Shown here piece by piece: positions 1 through 9,125 of a stretch of 64,000 nt of DNA. The notes under the pieces were generated by a model. The model was not told where the DNA came from. It was given only the letters and a program-made list of their open reading frames with translations, and made no database searches. A program made the position numbers and the translations under genes. Origin of the DNA: Maledivibacter halophilus (GTDB taxonomy: Bacteria > Bacillota > Clostridia > Peptostreptococcales > Caminicellaceae); the NCBI RefSeq assembly GCF_900167445.1, contig NZ_FUZT01000001.1:313007-377006 (forward strand), written 5' to 3'. The first letter of the stretch is position 1; each line of letters begins with the position of its first letter.

Positions 1-675
1 AGATATTTAGATGAAAAGAAGGGCAATGCTTTAGGCAATTTATGGAGCGATAATGATGTAAAGCCTTTATCTGCCAATGATTATGAGAATCTGGGGTTTA
101 AAACACAAAAACCAGAGGCTTTATTAAAAAGAATTATAGAGGTATCTTCAAATAGAGAATCTCTAATAATGGATTTTTTTGCTGGGACAGGTACGACGAT
201 CTCAGTGGCACATAAACTAAGAAGGAAGTGGATTGGAATTGAAATGGGAGAGCATTTTTACGATATAATAATTCCCAGATTAAAAAAGGTTTTAAGAGGA
301 GATATATCAGGAATAAGCAAAGAAACCCGTTGGAATGGCGGTGGATTTTTCAAATACTATGAGCTTGAGCAATTTGAAGATACATTAAAACATAGTAAAT
401 ATAATTCGGATGAAATTAAAAATCCTTTAATATTTTATAATAGCGAAAAGCTATTAGATGTTTTAAAAATTGAAGACAATGATGCCAGTATAGATTTCAG
501 ATATTTATATGATGATGTTGATATTACTGAAACTATATCCAATTTAACCGGTAAAGAAATAAAGAAATATAGTTTCAATAAAATATTATTTGAAGATGGG
601 AAAGATATCGATATTGATAATATTAAATGGGAAGATAACAAAAACCTAAAACCTCTATTTTGGTGGGGTGAATAA
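1..675 (+). CDS. mod: Type III restriction-modification methyltransferase (Mod), 3' part only
   Basis: The reading frame is open from the first base, so only the C-terminal 224 residues are present. The fragment contains the AdoMet-binding motif DFFAGTGTT (from base 169), preceded by KPEALLKRII, which is typical of beta-class DNA methyltransferases in which this motif follows the catalytic DPPY motif. The ATG at 169 is an internal methionine, not the start. The stop is followed two bases later by the restriction subunit gene, the usual mod-res order. Mod is expected to methylate adenine in an asymmetric site and supply the specificity of the complex. The target recognition domain and the DPPY motif lie outside the window, so specificity cannot be inferred. 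Identification is firm; completeness of the gene upstream is unknown. Confidence 0.9.
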   Translation, partial: RYLDEKKGNALGNLWSDNDVKPLSANDYENLGFKTQKPEALLKRIIEVSSNRESLIMDFFAGTGTTISVAHKLRRKWIGIEMGEHFYDIIIPRLKKVLRGDISGISKETRWNGGGFFKYYELEQFEDTLKHSKYNSDEIKNPLIFYNSEKLLDVLKIEDNDASIDFRYLYDDVDITETISNLTGKEIKKYSFNKILFEDGKDIDIDNIKWEDNKNLKPLFWWGE

Positions 676-677
676 TA

Positions 678-3656
678 ATGAATAAAGTTTTATTACAGAC
701 ATATGTAGAAGAAAAATTAAAAAATAGAATTAATGTAAATGAGCTGGGCCTTGATTTTGAAGATTTTAATAAAAACGAAGGTTTTTTTTTGTATGACTAT
801 CAGATAAATGCGTTAAAAAATGCTGTAACTTTTTTAAAAGCATATTTTGACAGTGATGCATCAGATATATATGATTTTTATAGAAAACATATTTCCCGAG
901 AAGATAAGAATATTTTATCAATAAAATCCGGAAATACAAGCTTTGAACTATTAAGAGAATATTTTAAAGTTGATGAAGACAAAATAAAATTTTATAATTT
1001 CACAAATAGAGCATGTTTTTGGATGGCAACGGGTTCAGGTAAAACACCTATTATTGTTAAATTAATTGAATTTTTATATGAATTAATGAAAAAGTCACTA
1101 ATACCAACTAAAAAAGTGTTAATTGTTGCTCCAGACGATAAATTAATCAGTCAAATAAAGGAACATGTGGAGATTTTCAATAGATCTACCTCTAGAGCCA
1201 GTAGAATATATTTAAAAAATTTAAAGGAATATGAAAAAAATGCTTTTTCAGGATTAAATCCATTAACCCCTGATTCCCTAACTGTATATTATACAAGAGC
1301 TACTTTAATATCAGAAGAAAACAAAGAAAATCTCTTTGATTTTAAGGATTATATTGAAAAAGAAGGATGGTATCTAATACTTGATGAAGCACATAAGGGT
1401 GATCAGGAAAGTAGTAAAAGGAAACATTATTTAAATATATTGGCTAAAAATGGGTTTTTATTTAACTTTTCTGCAACCTTTACTGATTTAATAGATCAGG
1501 TAACTACGGTTTTTAATTTTAATCTTTCTGAGTTTATTAAAGCCGGTTACGGAAAAAATATCAAAGTATTGGATGAAGAATTTAGAAATTTTAAAGCCAG
1601 AAATAAAATGGAAGAAAAAGATAATTTAACAGATGATGAAAAAAAGAAGATAATACTTAAATCCTTAATTGTTTTTGCTGGAATAAAAAAGCAATATGAA
1701 AAACTAGGTATTTTTTCAAAGAAAAATAAAGTTGAATTAATGTATCACAATCCACTAATGATAACTATTTCAAATGAAATTAATACTAAAAATGCAGATA
1801 TGAAGCTTTATTTTGAATATTTATCTGAAATTGCAAAAAAACCCGTTAGTAGTGAAATTTTAAATTCTATAAAGGGAGATATAATAAAAAATCTTGATAA
1901 TAATTATGATTATATTATAGGTGATGAAGTTTTATCTTGGAATTTCAAAAATATAATTGCAGGAATAACCTATGAAGAGATTTTAAAATATGTATTTAAC
2001 TCAAGGTCTTCAGGGGATATTGAAGTAAATGAGATTGGAAATAATAATGATGAGCTTTCATTTAGATTAAAAACTTCATTAGACAGTAAGCCATTTGCAT
2101 TAATCAAAGCTTCCAATGTGAAATTATGGAAAAAAAATATTCTTAAGAATTATCTTTTCAATGATGATGTAGTAATAGAGAAAAGTAGGTTTTCATCTAT
2201 ACATGAAAATGAGAATGGTATAAATATACTAATGGGATCAAGGCAATTTATTGAAGGGTGGAATAGTAATAGGCCAAATATAATTAATTTTATAAATATG
2301 GGTACAGATGAGCTGAATACAAAACTGATTTTACAGGCTATAGGAAGAGGAGTTAGAATAGAACCTTTTAAAAACAATAGAAGAAGAATTCATAAAACAA
2401 AGAAATTTGTAGATTTTAACTATGAAGTTAGGGAAAAGCTTTTAGAAACTACTAATATCCTTGAAACTTTATTTATTTTTTCAACTAATAAACAGGTTAT
2501 TAAAAATATAATAGAAGGTATAAATAAAGAAAAAAATAATTGGAAAAATATTAAAGGAATTAGGAAAAGCAGTATCAGAAAGACATTATATGTTCCTGTA
2601 TATAAAGAGTTACAATACAATCCTAAAACTTTTAAAATTAGCAATAAGGATTATGATAGAGTTTCTAATTATATCAATAGGACTTCAAAAAAGCTTTTAC
2701 TTGTTAGGGATAATTTTAAACTGGGAACCGTTGATAATATACAAAGAAAGGTTAGAATAGAAGGCTATGATGGAAAATCTTTAGATAAAACAGAAAAACA
2801 ATTAATAAATATTATTGAGAATCATTATAATCAAAAAGGAAGGGCACTAAAGGGATTTAGAAAGGAAGAAAAAATAGATATACAACATTATAGTAAACTA
2901 AGGTATAACTTAAATACTAATAGTGAATTGTCTAAGCAGGAGCTAATAGATTTGGAAAAAGGTATTAAAAAGGTATTAAGCGGATTAGACAATAAATACA
3001 GCAAGGAACAATTAGGCATAGTTCAAGCGTTAAAGGCTTTGGGAAAGGAAGAAGCTTTAAAAAATGAAGCCATGCTTTTAGTGGCTGAAGATAAAAATAT
3101 TAATGTGGATGAAATCTTCCATGAGGTCTCTTTGCAGGATTTAGAAACAAAATATAATGTTAAATTAAAGAATATCTCTTCACATTATTATAATCCAATC
3201 ATTTTATCAGATGATAATAATAAGTATCAACATATAATAAAAGATAAAAGTGAAATTATATTCTTAGATAAACTGGAAGAATATTTAGCACAAAATAGAA
3301 TAGAAAATTATGAATGGTGGTATTTTTCCCGGATAGATGAAAGTACAGATAATATATATATACCCTACTATGATACAGATAGGCAATGTTATAGAAAATT
3401 TTTCCCGGATTTTATTTTCTGGCTAAAGAAAGAAAATAAATATTATATTAAATTTATTGATCCAAAGGGATTAAGTAGAGAAACCAATCCAAAGGACAAA
3501 ATAGTGGGATTCAGAGAAATATTTGATTTAACAAAAATGAAAATAGTTAATGATCATGTAAAGGTAGAGTTGTTATATTTTAACGATGAACATTATGAAG
3601 ATCCTTTGTTAAATAAATATACCTTTTATGAAATAGAAAGACTTTTTAAAGATTGA
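678..3656 (+). CDS. res: Type III restriction endonuclease subunit Res (helicase-nuclease)
   Basis: The 992-residue protein is of normal length for a Res subunit. An SF2 helicase core is visible, with Walker A ATGSGKT near residues 117-123 and the DEAH box at 236-239 preceded by LILD. A later helicase motif around GRGVRIEP supports the assignment. The C-terminus carries a PD-(D/E)xK-like nuclease pattern, FFPDF around residue 911 followed by DPKG around 928, as in type III Res proteins. Together with Mod it should translocate or slide on DNA using ATP and cleave away from unmethylated sites. The ATG is two bases after the mod stop, so the pair is co-transcribed and probably translationally coupled. 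The stop codon overlaps the end of a MITE-like repeat that begins at 3655. No frameshift is visible and the gene appears intact. Confidence 0.93.
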   Translation: MNKVLLQTYVEEKLKNRINVNELGLDFEDFNKNEGFFLYDYQINALKNAVTFLKAYFDSDASDIYDFYRKHISREDKNILSIKSGNTSFELLREYFKVDEDKIKFYNFTNRACFWMATGSGKTPIIVKLIEFLYELMKKSLIPTKKVLIVAPDDKLISQIKEHVEIFNRSTSRASRIYLKNLKEYEKNAFSGLNPLTPDSLTVYYTRATLISEENKENLFDFKDYIEKEGWYLILDEAHKGDQESSKRKHYLNILAKNGFLFNFSATFTDLIDQVTTVFNFNLSEFIKAGYGKNIKVLDEEFRNFKARNKMEEKDNLTDDEKKKIILKSLIVFAGIKKQYEKLGIFSKKNKVELMYHNPLMITISNEINTKNADMKLYFEYLSEIAKKPVSSEILNSIKGDIIKNLDNNYDYIIGDEVLSWNFKNIIAGITYEEILKYVFNSRSSGDIEVNEIGNNNDELSFRLKTSLDSKPFALIKASNVKLWKKNILKNYLFNDDVVIEKSRFSSIHENENGINILMGSRQFIEGWNSNRPNIINFINMGTDELNTKLILQAIGRGVRIEPFKNNRRRIHKTKKFVDFNYEVREKLLETTNILETLFIFSTNKQVIKNIIEGINKEKNNWKNIKGIRKSSIRKTLYVPVYKELQYNPKTFKISNKDYDRVSNYINRTSKKLLLVRDNFKLGTVDNIQRKVRIEGYDGKSLDKTEKQLINIIENHYNQKGRALKGFRKEEKIDIQHYSKLRYNLNTNSELSKQELIDLEKGIKKVLSGLDNKYSKEQLGIVQALKALGKEEALKNEAMLLVAEDKNINVDEIFHEVSLQDLETKYNVKLKNISSHYYNPIILSDDNNKYQHIIKDKSEIIFLDKLEEYLAQNRIENYEWWYFSRIDESTDNIYIPYYDTDRQCYRKFFPDFIFWLKKENKYYIKFIDPKGLSRETNPKDKIVGFREIFDLTKMKIVNDHVKVELLYFNDEHYEDPLLNKYTFYEIERLFKD

Positions 3657-3772
3657 GGAAATTGCATAATACATGTAAAGAATTTTAAAATACAAAATGT
3701 AGTAGAGAGTTTGAGGTGAGCTGTCTACATATTGTATTTTAAAATCAACAATGTTAATTATGCAAATTTCTG
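3655..3772. mobile_element. MITE-like palindromic element, copy A (118 bp)
   Basis: The element starts with GAGGAAATTGCATAAT and ends with the near reverse complement, ATTATGCAAATTTCTG. It is flanked by GATT on both sides (3651-3654 and 3773-3776), consistent with a 4-bp target duplication. The interior is also self-complementary (TTTTAAAATAC near 3673 against GTATTTTAAAA near 3734), so the whole unit can fold into one long hairpin. It carries no ORF. Copy B at 34207 has the same length and nearly the same sequence. The left end overlaps the res stop codon. Confidence 0.8.
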
Positions 3773-3787
3773 GATTAAATAATTAAT

Positions 3788-3842
3788 GAAAAACGGACTA
3801 GAAACAGTGTATATTCAGCACTTGTTAAGAGTTCGTTTTTTA
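3788..3842 (+). terminator. Probable rho-independent terminator after res
   Basis: An imperfect hairpin pairs AAAAACGGACT with AGTTCGTTTTT through one G-U pair. Inner pairing of AACAGTG with CACTTGTT is also possible. The right arm runs into a T-rich tract (CGTTTTTTATTTTTC). It lies just after the MITE copy and before the promoter of the pilus operon. Confidence 0.55.
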
Positions 3843-3930
3843 TTTTTCATATAAAAATTATCATAAATCGACATATATTGAAACAGAAAATACCAAATTT
3901 GAAAAATATAGAAAAAGATGTAAATTAAGA

Positions 3931-3959
3931 TTGAAATTAACAAATAAATGTAGTAATAT
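3931..3959 (+). promoter_or_regulatory. Candidate promoter of the Tad operon
   Basis: A TTGAAA box (3931-3936) and a TAATAT box (3954-3959) are separated by 17 bases, about 75 bases before the first pilus gene. The resulting leader contains GCCTTATT (about 3988), which can pair with AATAAGGGGGC (about 4015) and so cover the Shine-Dalgarno sequence of the first gene. The promoter is inferred from consensus only. Confidence 0.45.
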
Positions 3960-4031
3960 AAATGTATAACTGGAATAAATAGGGATTTGCCTTATTGAAA
4001 CAGCAGCAATATTAAAATAAGGGGGCTTCAT

Positions 4032-5144
4032 ATGTCAAAGCTGTATTTAGTAATTGGAGATAATGATGAGGCTTACGTTAAAGGTGTTTCTGACTATATA
4101 TTAAATAATTATTCCCATCGATTTCAATTGAGATCCTTTACAAAGAAGGAGTACTTATTGAATTATCTATCCAGTGATGAAAGGAATATTGACATTTTCT
4201 TATTATGTCAGGACTGGTATAATGACTCAGCTTTAAAGAATGAGGCTAATAATCCAATTTTATTGTCAGAAGGCAGGATAATAAATGATAGTGATTGTCA
4301 AAGTATTAAAAAATATCAGAGGGGAGATAAACTGGTAAGCAGTATAATAGACTGCTTTGTAGAAAGCAATCCAAATAATTATTATACTTCGTGGGGAGAT
4401 AAAAAAACTAAGGTAATTGCAGTCTATTCCCCCATAGGTGGTATAGGAAAGACATCAATAGCTGTAGGGGCTAGTATGAAATCTGCTGAGGACAATAAAA
4501 CTGTATTTTACCTTAACCTAGAAAATATACAATCAACACCAAATTTTTTTGAATGTCAAGGTAGTAAGAATCTTTCTAATATATTGTATTACATAAGGGA
4601 TAAAAAAAAGAATATTATATTGAAGATTGAAGGAATAAGATGTATAGATTCCCAATATAATGTTCATTATTTTTCACCTCCCGACAATAGTGTTGATTTA
4701 GAAGAGACAAGGCCAGAGGATATTAGATATTTAATTGACACCCTTAAAGCATCTAATAATTATAATAGAATTTTTATCGATATGTCATCAATAATAGATG
4801 GAAAAAACATTTCTATACTTAAAGCAAGTGATGAAATTATATTAGTAATTGGTATGGATGACTTATCAATAACAAAAACAAATTACTTGATAAAGGAGCT
4901 AGAAATGATTTCTAAAAGAAGTGAAATAGATTTATTTAAAAAGGTTTCCATTGTTTTAAATAAATACTCTTTAGATAAAATTTCACAAATAGATAAATTG
5001 AAATTAAAAGATAACAGTATAAAGGTAAAAATACCAGTGATGTCTGGGACACCAATTGGTTTTCAGAAAAATAATGGTACAAAATCAATAAAGAATGAGT
5101 TTGGATATGCTATTGATAAATTATTAAAAAGTATAAACTCATAA
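4032..5144 (+). CDS. TadZ/CpaE-like MinD-family ATPase of pilus assembly
   Basis: This 370-residue protein has an N-terminal receiver-like domain (about residues 1-110) and a MinD/ParA-type ATPase domain. The deviant Walker A motif GGIGKTS is near residues 136-142, after VIAVYSP. In Tad systems this protein localises the apparatus at the cell pole or membrane. The receiver domain seems degenerate: where the phospho-aspartate would follow the third strand the sequence reads DIFLLCQDW, with cysteine at the expected position, so phosphorylation is unlikely. The start is the ATG with AAGGGGG upstream; that Shine-Dalgarno may be covered by a leader hairpin. It is the first gene of the pilus operon and cpaF follows 24 bases later. 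Confidence is high for the family and moderate for the role. Confidence 0.85.
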   Translation: MSKLYLVIGDNDEAYVKGVSDYILNNYSHRFQLRSFTKKEYLLNYLSSDERNIDIFLLCQDWYNDSALKNEANNPILLSEGRIINDSDCQSIKKYQRGDKLVSSIIDCFVESNPNNYYTSWGDKKTKVIAVYSPIGGIGKTSIAVGASMKSAEDNKTVFYLNLENIQSTPNFFECQGSKNLSNILYYIRDKKKNIILKIEGIRCIDSQYNVHYFSPPDNSVDLEETRPEDIRYLIDTLKASNNYNRIFIDMSSIIDGKNISILKASDEIILVIGMDDLSITKTNYLIKELEMISKRSEIDLFKKVSIVLNKYSLDKISQIDKLKLKDNSIKVKIPVMSGTPIGFQKNNGTKSIKNEFGYAIDKLLKSINS

Positions 5145-5168
5145 AGTCTATAGAGAGGAGTCTTTTTC

Positions 5169-6407
5169 TTGGATGACAAAAGAAAAAATAAAATAATAGA
5201 AGAAATAAAAAATATTGTTAATAATAATATAGATTTAAAAAAAGACCCTACCGATGAAGATATAGAAAATATAATTACAGAAACAGTTTTTGAAAAATCC
5301 AAGGAAAATTATTTGACTTTATCAGAAAAAAAAGAAATTATAAAAACAGTATTTAACTCAATGAGGCGATTAGACATACTTCAGCCCCTTATTGAAGATA
5401 AATCTATTACAGAAATTATGATAAATGGTCCTAATAATATTTTTATAGAAAGAAATGGAAAAATTACAAAGCTGGAAATTGTCTTTCAAGATGAGAAAAA
5501 GCTTGAAAATATAATACACTCCATTGTTTCAAAGGTCAATAGATCAATAAATCAATCATCTCCTACTGTAGATGCCAGATTATCCGATGGTTCTAGGATG
5601 AATGCAGTACTGCCTCCAATAGCCCTTAATGGTCCAATATTAACCATAAGAAAATTTCCCGAAAAACCTATGACAATAGATGAACTCATTAATCTTAAAT
5701 CCCTGGATAAAAAAACTGCCAAAGTCCTTGAGTCTATGGTTAAAGCAAAATATAATATTTTTATTTGTGGCGGGACGGGTTCAGGAAAAACCACTTTTTT
5801 AAATGCCTTGTCAAATTTTATACCCTGTGACGAGAGAATTATTACAATAGAAGATTCTGCAGAGCTGCAAATAGTAAATGTTCCTAATATTGTAAGGCTG
5901 GAAACAAGGGATGCTAATACAGAGGGAAAGGGAGAAATATCAATAAAACATTTAATTAGGACATCCTTAAGAATGAGACCCGATAGAATCATAGTAGGTG
6001 AAGTGCGTGGGCCTGAAGCATTGGATATGCTTCAGGCTATGAATACAGGCCATGATGGTTCCCTGTCAACAGGCCATGCCAATTCTACCAGAGATATGCT
6101 TAGTAGATTAGAAACCATGGTATTAAGTGGAGCAGCCATGCCATTAGATGCAATTAGACAACAAATAGCATCTGCCATTGATATAATTATACATTTAGGA
6201 AGACTTAGGGATAAATCAAGAAGGATTTTGAGAATTGATGAAATTTTAGGATATGAAGATGGGGAAATACAGCTTAATCCATTGTTTGAATTCATTGAAA
6301 AAAGTGAGACTTATGACAAAAGAATAATTGGCTCCCTTGAGAGAACAGAGAATGAGATGAAAAATACATCAAAATTGAAAATGGCTGGTATATTTGTGGA
6401 GTTGTGA
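5169..6407 (+). CDS. cpaF: CpaF/TadA-type secretion ATPase
   Basis: The 412-residue protein matches the type II/IV secretion ATPase family that powers Flp pilus assembly. The N-terminal domain contains LIEDKSITEIMINGP, typical of CpaF. The Walker A motif GGTGSGKTT is at about 201-209, and the Walker B/histidine box region reads IVGEVRGPEALDM followed by NTGHDGSLSTGHANS. The start is TTG at 5169 with GAGAGGAG about 8 bases upstream; no better start lies nearby. It should act as a cytoplasmic hexamer docked on the TadB/TadC membrane platform encoded directly downstream. Length and motifs are complete. Assignment is very secure. Confidence 0.95.
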   Translation: MDDKRKNKIIEEIKNIVNNNIDLKKDPTDEDIENIITETVFEKSKENYLTLSEKKEIIKTVFNSMRRLDILQPLIEDKSITEIMINGPNNIFIERNGKITKLEIVFQDEKKLENIIHSIVSKVNRSINQSSPTVDARLSDGSRMNAVLPPIALNGPILTIRKFPEKPMTIDELINLKSLDKKTAKVLESMVKAKYNIFICGGTGSGKTTFLNALSNFIPCDERIITIEDSAELQIVNVPNIVRLETRDANTEGKGEISIKHLIRTSLRMRPDRIIVGEVRGPEALDMLQAMNTGHDGSLSTGHANSTRDMLSRLETMVLSGAAMPLDAIRQQIASAIDIIIHLGRLRDKSRRILRIDEILGYEDGEIQLNPLFEFIEKSETYDKRIIGSLERTENEMKNTSKLKMAGIFVEL

Positions 6408-6408
6408 G

Positions 6409-7302
6409 GTGAAAAAATTGCTCATAATCAGTATAGTATTGGGAGGCTCTTTATTAGCAATAATTGTATTTATTTTAATTGAAGTTTTAAAAAGAAATAA
6501 ATTTATAAAAACAAGAAAGAAATGCAAAAAAGATAATGTTGATATAACTAATAGGGACAGCATTGACTATAATGTTTATATTATGACAAAAAAAGAGAAA
6601 ATGATTTATATATTAATTGCTTCAATAGTTATTTTCTTAATTTCATTTATATTTTACAGAAGCTATATAGTTTCAGCAGTATTAATACCTCTTTCATTTT
6701 TTTACCCAAAGATTAAAACTAAGGAAATTATTAAGAAAAGAAAAAATGACCTTAATTTACAGTTTAAAGAGGCATTATATGCCTTATCTTCATCTTTATC
6801 AGCTGGGAAGTCAATTGAAATGGCATTTAAAGATTCATTAAATGATCTTTCTATATTGTACCCTGACCCTAATACATATATTACTCATGAATTTCAATAT
6901 ATTATCAGAAAAATAGATATGAATGAAACCATAGAAGAAGCCCTTTCAGATTTTGCTAGGAGAGCCCATTTAGAAGATATAAATAATTTTGTTGATGTTT
7001 TCATTACCTGTAAAGGAATGGGTGGAAATATAGTAGAGATTTTAAAGAACACCTCAAATGTAATTGCCGATAAAATATATATTAAAAATGATATTAATAT
7101 AATGTTGGCACAAAAGAAATTAGAACAAAAACTTTTAAATATAATTCCAATAGTACTTATATTACTACTATCACTAAATGCTAAGGACTATATGGAGCTA
7201 GTATTTGAAACGGCATTGGGAAAAGTTATGATGACTATTTCCATAATCCTTTTGGCAGGAGCCTATTTTATATCAAAAAAGATAATGGATATAGAGGTGT
7301 AG
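6409..7302 (+). CDS. tadB: TadB-like type II secretion F-domain membrane protein
   Basis: This protein of about 297 residues has an N-terminal hydrophobic segment, a second pair of membrane segments near residues 65-100, a cytoplasmic T2SSF domain (FKEALYALSSSLSAGKSIEMAF) and C-terminal hydrophobic helices. It forms part of the inner-membrane platform with TadC. I chose GTG at 6409, which reads MKKLLIISIV and has GGAG 7 bases upstream. TTG at 6418 with GAGGTG 6 bases upstream is equally possible. The start lies one base after the cpaF stop, so translation is probably coupled. It ends three bases before tadC. Confidence 0.88.
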   Translation: MKKLLIISIVLGGSLLAIIVFILIEVLKRNKFIKTRKKCKKDNVDITNRDSIDYNVYIMTKKEKMIYILIASIVIFLISFIFYRSYIVSAVLIPLSFFYPKIKTKEIIKKRKNDLNLQFKEALYALSSSLSAGKSIEMAFKDSLNDLSILYPDPNTYITHEFQYIIRKIDMNETIEEALSDFARRAHLEDINNFVDVFITCKGMGGNIVEILKNTSNVIADKIYIKNDINIMLAQKKLEQKLLNIIPIVLILLLSLNAKDYMELVFETALGKVMMTISIILLAGAYFISKKIMDIEV

Positions 7303-7305
7303 CAG

Positions 7306-8169
7306 ATGGCATTTCTTTTTATTTTTCTTCTTATTATATTCATAATTTTATATGGCCCATCGAAGAAAAAATATCATAATTATATTCAGTCCTTAAATAA
7401 AAAGGAGTATCCTTTAAAGAGGTTTATTCCCTTAGGACTTTACATTATGAAATCTATCAAATACAAATACAACACAAAATATGATAGAAATCTTTACACA
7501 AAACTTATAGAGCTTTATGGTTTTAAGAATGCAAAATATTATTTAGAAATTCATTGGGGAAATAGAATAACATATGTTTTAATTTCGTTATTGGTAATAT
7601 CAATTTTAGGTATGGGTATAGGTCAGATAGGCTTAGGTTTCATATTTCTTTCAATTGCAATACTAGGAGCCGTTATATATGGTCCCGATAGAGATTTAAA
7701 TGAAAGATTAAAGAGAAGATATAGGATGATACGAATAGATTTTCCTGATTTTTTGAATAAATTAACACTTTTAGTTGATGCAGGGCTTACAGTGGAAAGA
7801 AGCTGGGAAAAAATTGCCTGTGAAAATAAGAGCAGTAGACCCCTATATGAGGAAATAGAAAGAGTTTGGCTAAATATAAAGGGAGGAAAGTCCCAGTCTG
7901 AAGCATATGAAGATTTTGCTAGAAGATGTAGAGCACCAGAAATTTCTAAATTCATTTCTGCAATTTTACAAAATTTAAGAAAGGGAAATGATAAGCTAAT
8001 TACTATACTTAGAGTTCAAGCAAGTGATTGTTGGGAAATACGTAAAAATGAAGCAAAAAAACTTGGGGAAGAAGCCAGCTCAAAGCTGCTTTTTCCAATG
8101 ATGATTATGTTTATAGCAATATTAATAATTGTACTGACACCAGCAGTGCTGCAATTGAAGGGGATGTAA
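7306..8169 (+). CDS. tadC: TadC-like type II secretion F-domain membrane protein
   Basis: The 287-residue protein starts with a hydrophobic helix and has a membrane pair at about 90-130. A T2SSF domain follows (FPDFLNKLTLLVDAGLTVERSW), and the protein ends in a hydrophobic helix (MIMFIAILIIVLTPAVL). As the second F-domain protein after TadB it fits TadC, the partner in the pilus platform. GAGGTG precedes the ATG by 7 bases. The LVDAGLTVERSW stretch corresponds to the SSGLSVEQA-like region of the family. The gene appears intact and lies in a tight operon. Confidence 0.88.
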   Translation: MAFLFIFLLIIFIILYGPSKKKYHNYIQSLNKKEYPLKRFIPLGLYIMKSIKYKYNTKYDRNLYTKLIELYGFKNAKYYLEIHWGNRITYVLISLLVISILGMGIGQIGLGFIFLSIAILGAVIYGPDRDLNERLKRRYRMIRIDFPDFLNKLTLLVDAGLTVERSWEKIACENKSSRPLYEEIERVWLNIKGGKSQSEAYEDFARRCRAPEISKFISAILQNLRKGNDKLITILRVQASDCWEIRKNEAKKLGEEASSKLLFPMMIMFIAILIIVLTPAVLQLKGM

Positions 8170-8194
8170 CTTTATTTTAAAGGGGGAAAAATAA

Positions 8195-8380
8195 ATGTTA
8201 AAAACAATTAAACATCATTTGAAAAAGGAGGATGGACTTGGTACAGTTGAAATAGTATTACTTGTAGCTATATTAGTTGGACTTGCACTGATTTTTAAAG
8301 AAGCCATAGTAGAGTTTCTGCAAAGCATATTAGGTAATATTGAGGGAGTTAATATTGATCCCAAGGATTTTCCGGATTAA
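8195..8380 (+). CDS. Flp-like small pilin subunit
   Basis: This 61-residue protein has a short basic leader, then EDGLGTVEIVLLVAILVGLALIF. A glycine is followed by a hydrophobic segment with glutamate at +5 (G then LGTVE), the signature of type IV/Flp prepilins cut by a prepilin peptidase. It is probably the major pilin of the Tad system, polymerised outside the membrane. It follows tadC and precedes three pseudopilin-like genes. GGGGG lies about 10 bases before the ATG. The small size is normal for Flp pilins. Family confidence is high; its being the major pilin is inferred from position and size. Confidence 0.85.
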   Translation: MLKTIKHHLKKEDGLGTVEIVLLVAILVGLALIFKEAIVEFLQSILGNIEGVNIDPKDFPD

Positions 8381-8415
8381 AAATAAAACCATTGCTATTA
8401 AAGGAATGCTGCTTT

Positions 8416-9111
8416 ATGAAAAAAACCTATAAGAGACTAAATAATGGTGGAAGTATGACAGTAGAGGCCTCTGTGATTTTTCCAATAATAATTTTAGCAA
8501 TTGCAGCAGCTATATACATATGTGTTTTATTATATCATCATGCATATATCAAAGCAGTCAGCAATCATGTGGCTCAAAGAGGTGCAGCTTGTTGGAGCAA
8601 TATTTCAAAAATGAAAATAGATTCTAAAGATTTCAGGCTGGAAACTGGAAAATTGAAGACTTCAGAAGAATTGCTTAAGGAGGATTTATATCTAAGCAAT
8701 AAAGAAGAAAAAATTAAAATAATGAAGACATATGCTTTATATAAGTTGAAGAAAAATAATATTTTAGAAAGTGAAATTTCTAAATTAGATATTAATGGTG
8801 ATGAAAATATAAAGGATAAAGTAGATATATTTATTAAAGATTATATAGTCTATAAAGAGTTGAATGTCATAATAAAGAATTCCTATAAAATACCCTTTGG
8901 AGAAAGCCTAAAGGTTTTTGGTTTGGATGACAAATATAATATAGAGGTTCATTCAAGGTCAATCATAAAAAATCCCGCTGAATTAATACGTAATATAGAT
9001 TTCACAGGAGATACACTAGAGGAATATGAAGTAACATCTGATTTTATAGAAAAATTTAAAAATACCATTAGTATAGTTAAAGAAAATATAGAAAGGTTTT
9101 TTTCAGAATAA
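8416..9111 (+). CDS. TadE-like pseudopilin
   Basis: This protein of about 231 residues starts at the ATG at 8416 (AAAGGA upstream); an in-frame TTG at 8392 is less likely. The N-terminus reads NNGGSMTVEASVIFPIIILAIAAAIYI, a TadE-like signal with glycine before SMTVE and glutamate at +5, then a single membrane helix. The rest is predicted to be extracellular and lacks recognisable motifs. It is likely a minor pilin or adaptor matured by the prepilin peptidase at 12593. The N-terminal signal decides the identification; the C-terminal part is family-specific and unknown to me. Confidence 0.8.
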   Translation: MKKTYKRLNNGGSMTVEASVIFPIIILAIAAAIYICVLLYHHAYIKAVSNHVAQRGAACWSNISKMKIDSKDFRLETGKLKTSEELLKEDLYLSNKEEKIKIMKTYALYKLKKNNILESEISKLDINGDENIKDKVDIFIKDYIVYKELNVIIKNSYKIPFGESLKVFGLDDKYNIEVHSRSIIKNPAELIRNIDFTGDTLEEYEVTSDFIEKFKNTISIVKENIERFFSE

Positions 9112-9125
9112 AGGAGGAAAGGGAG

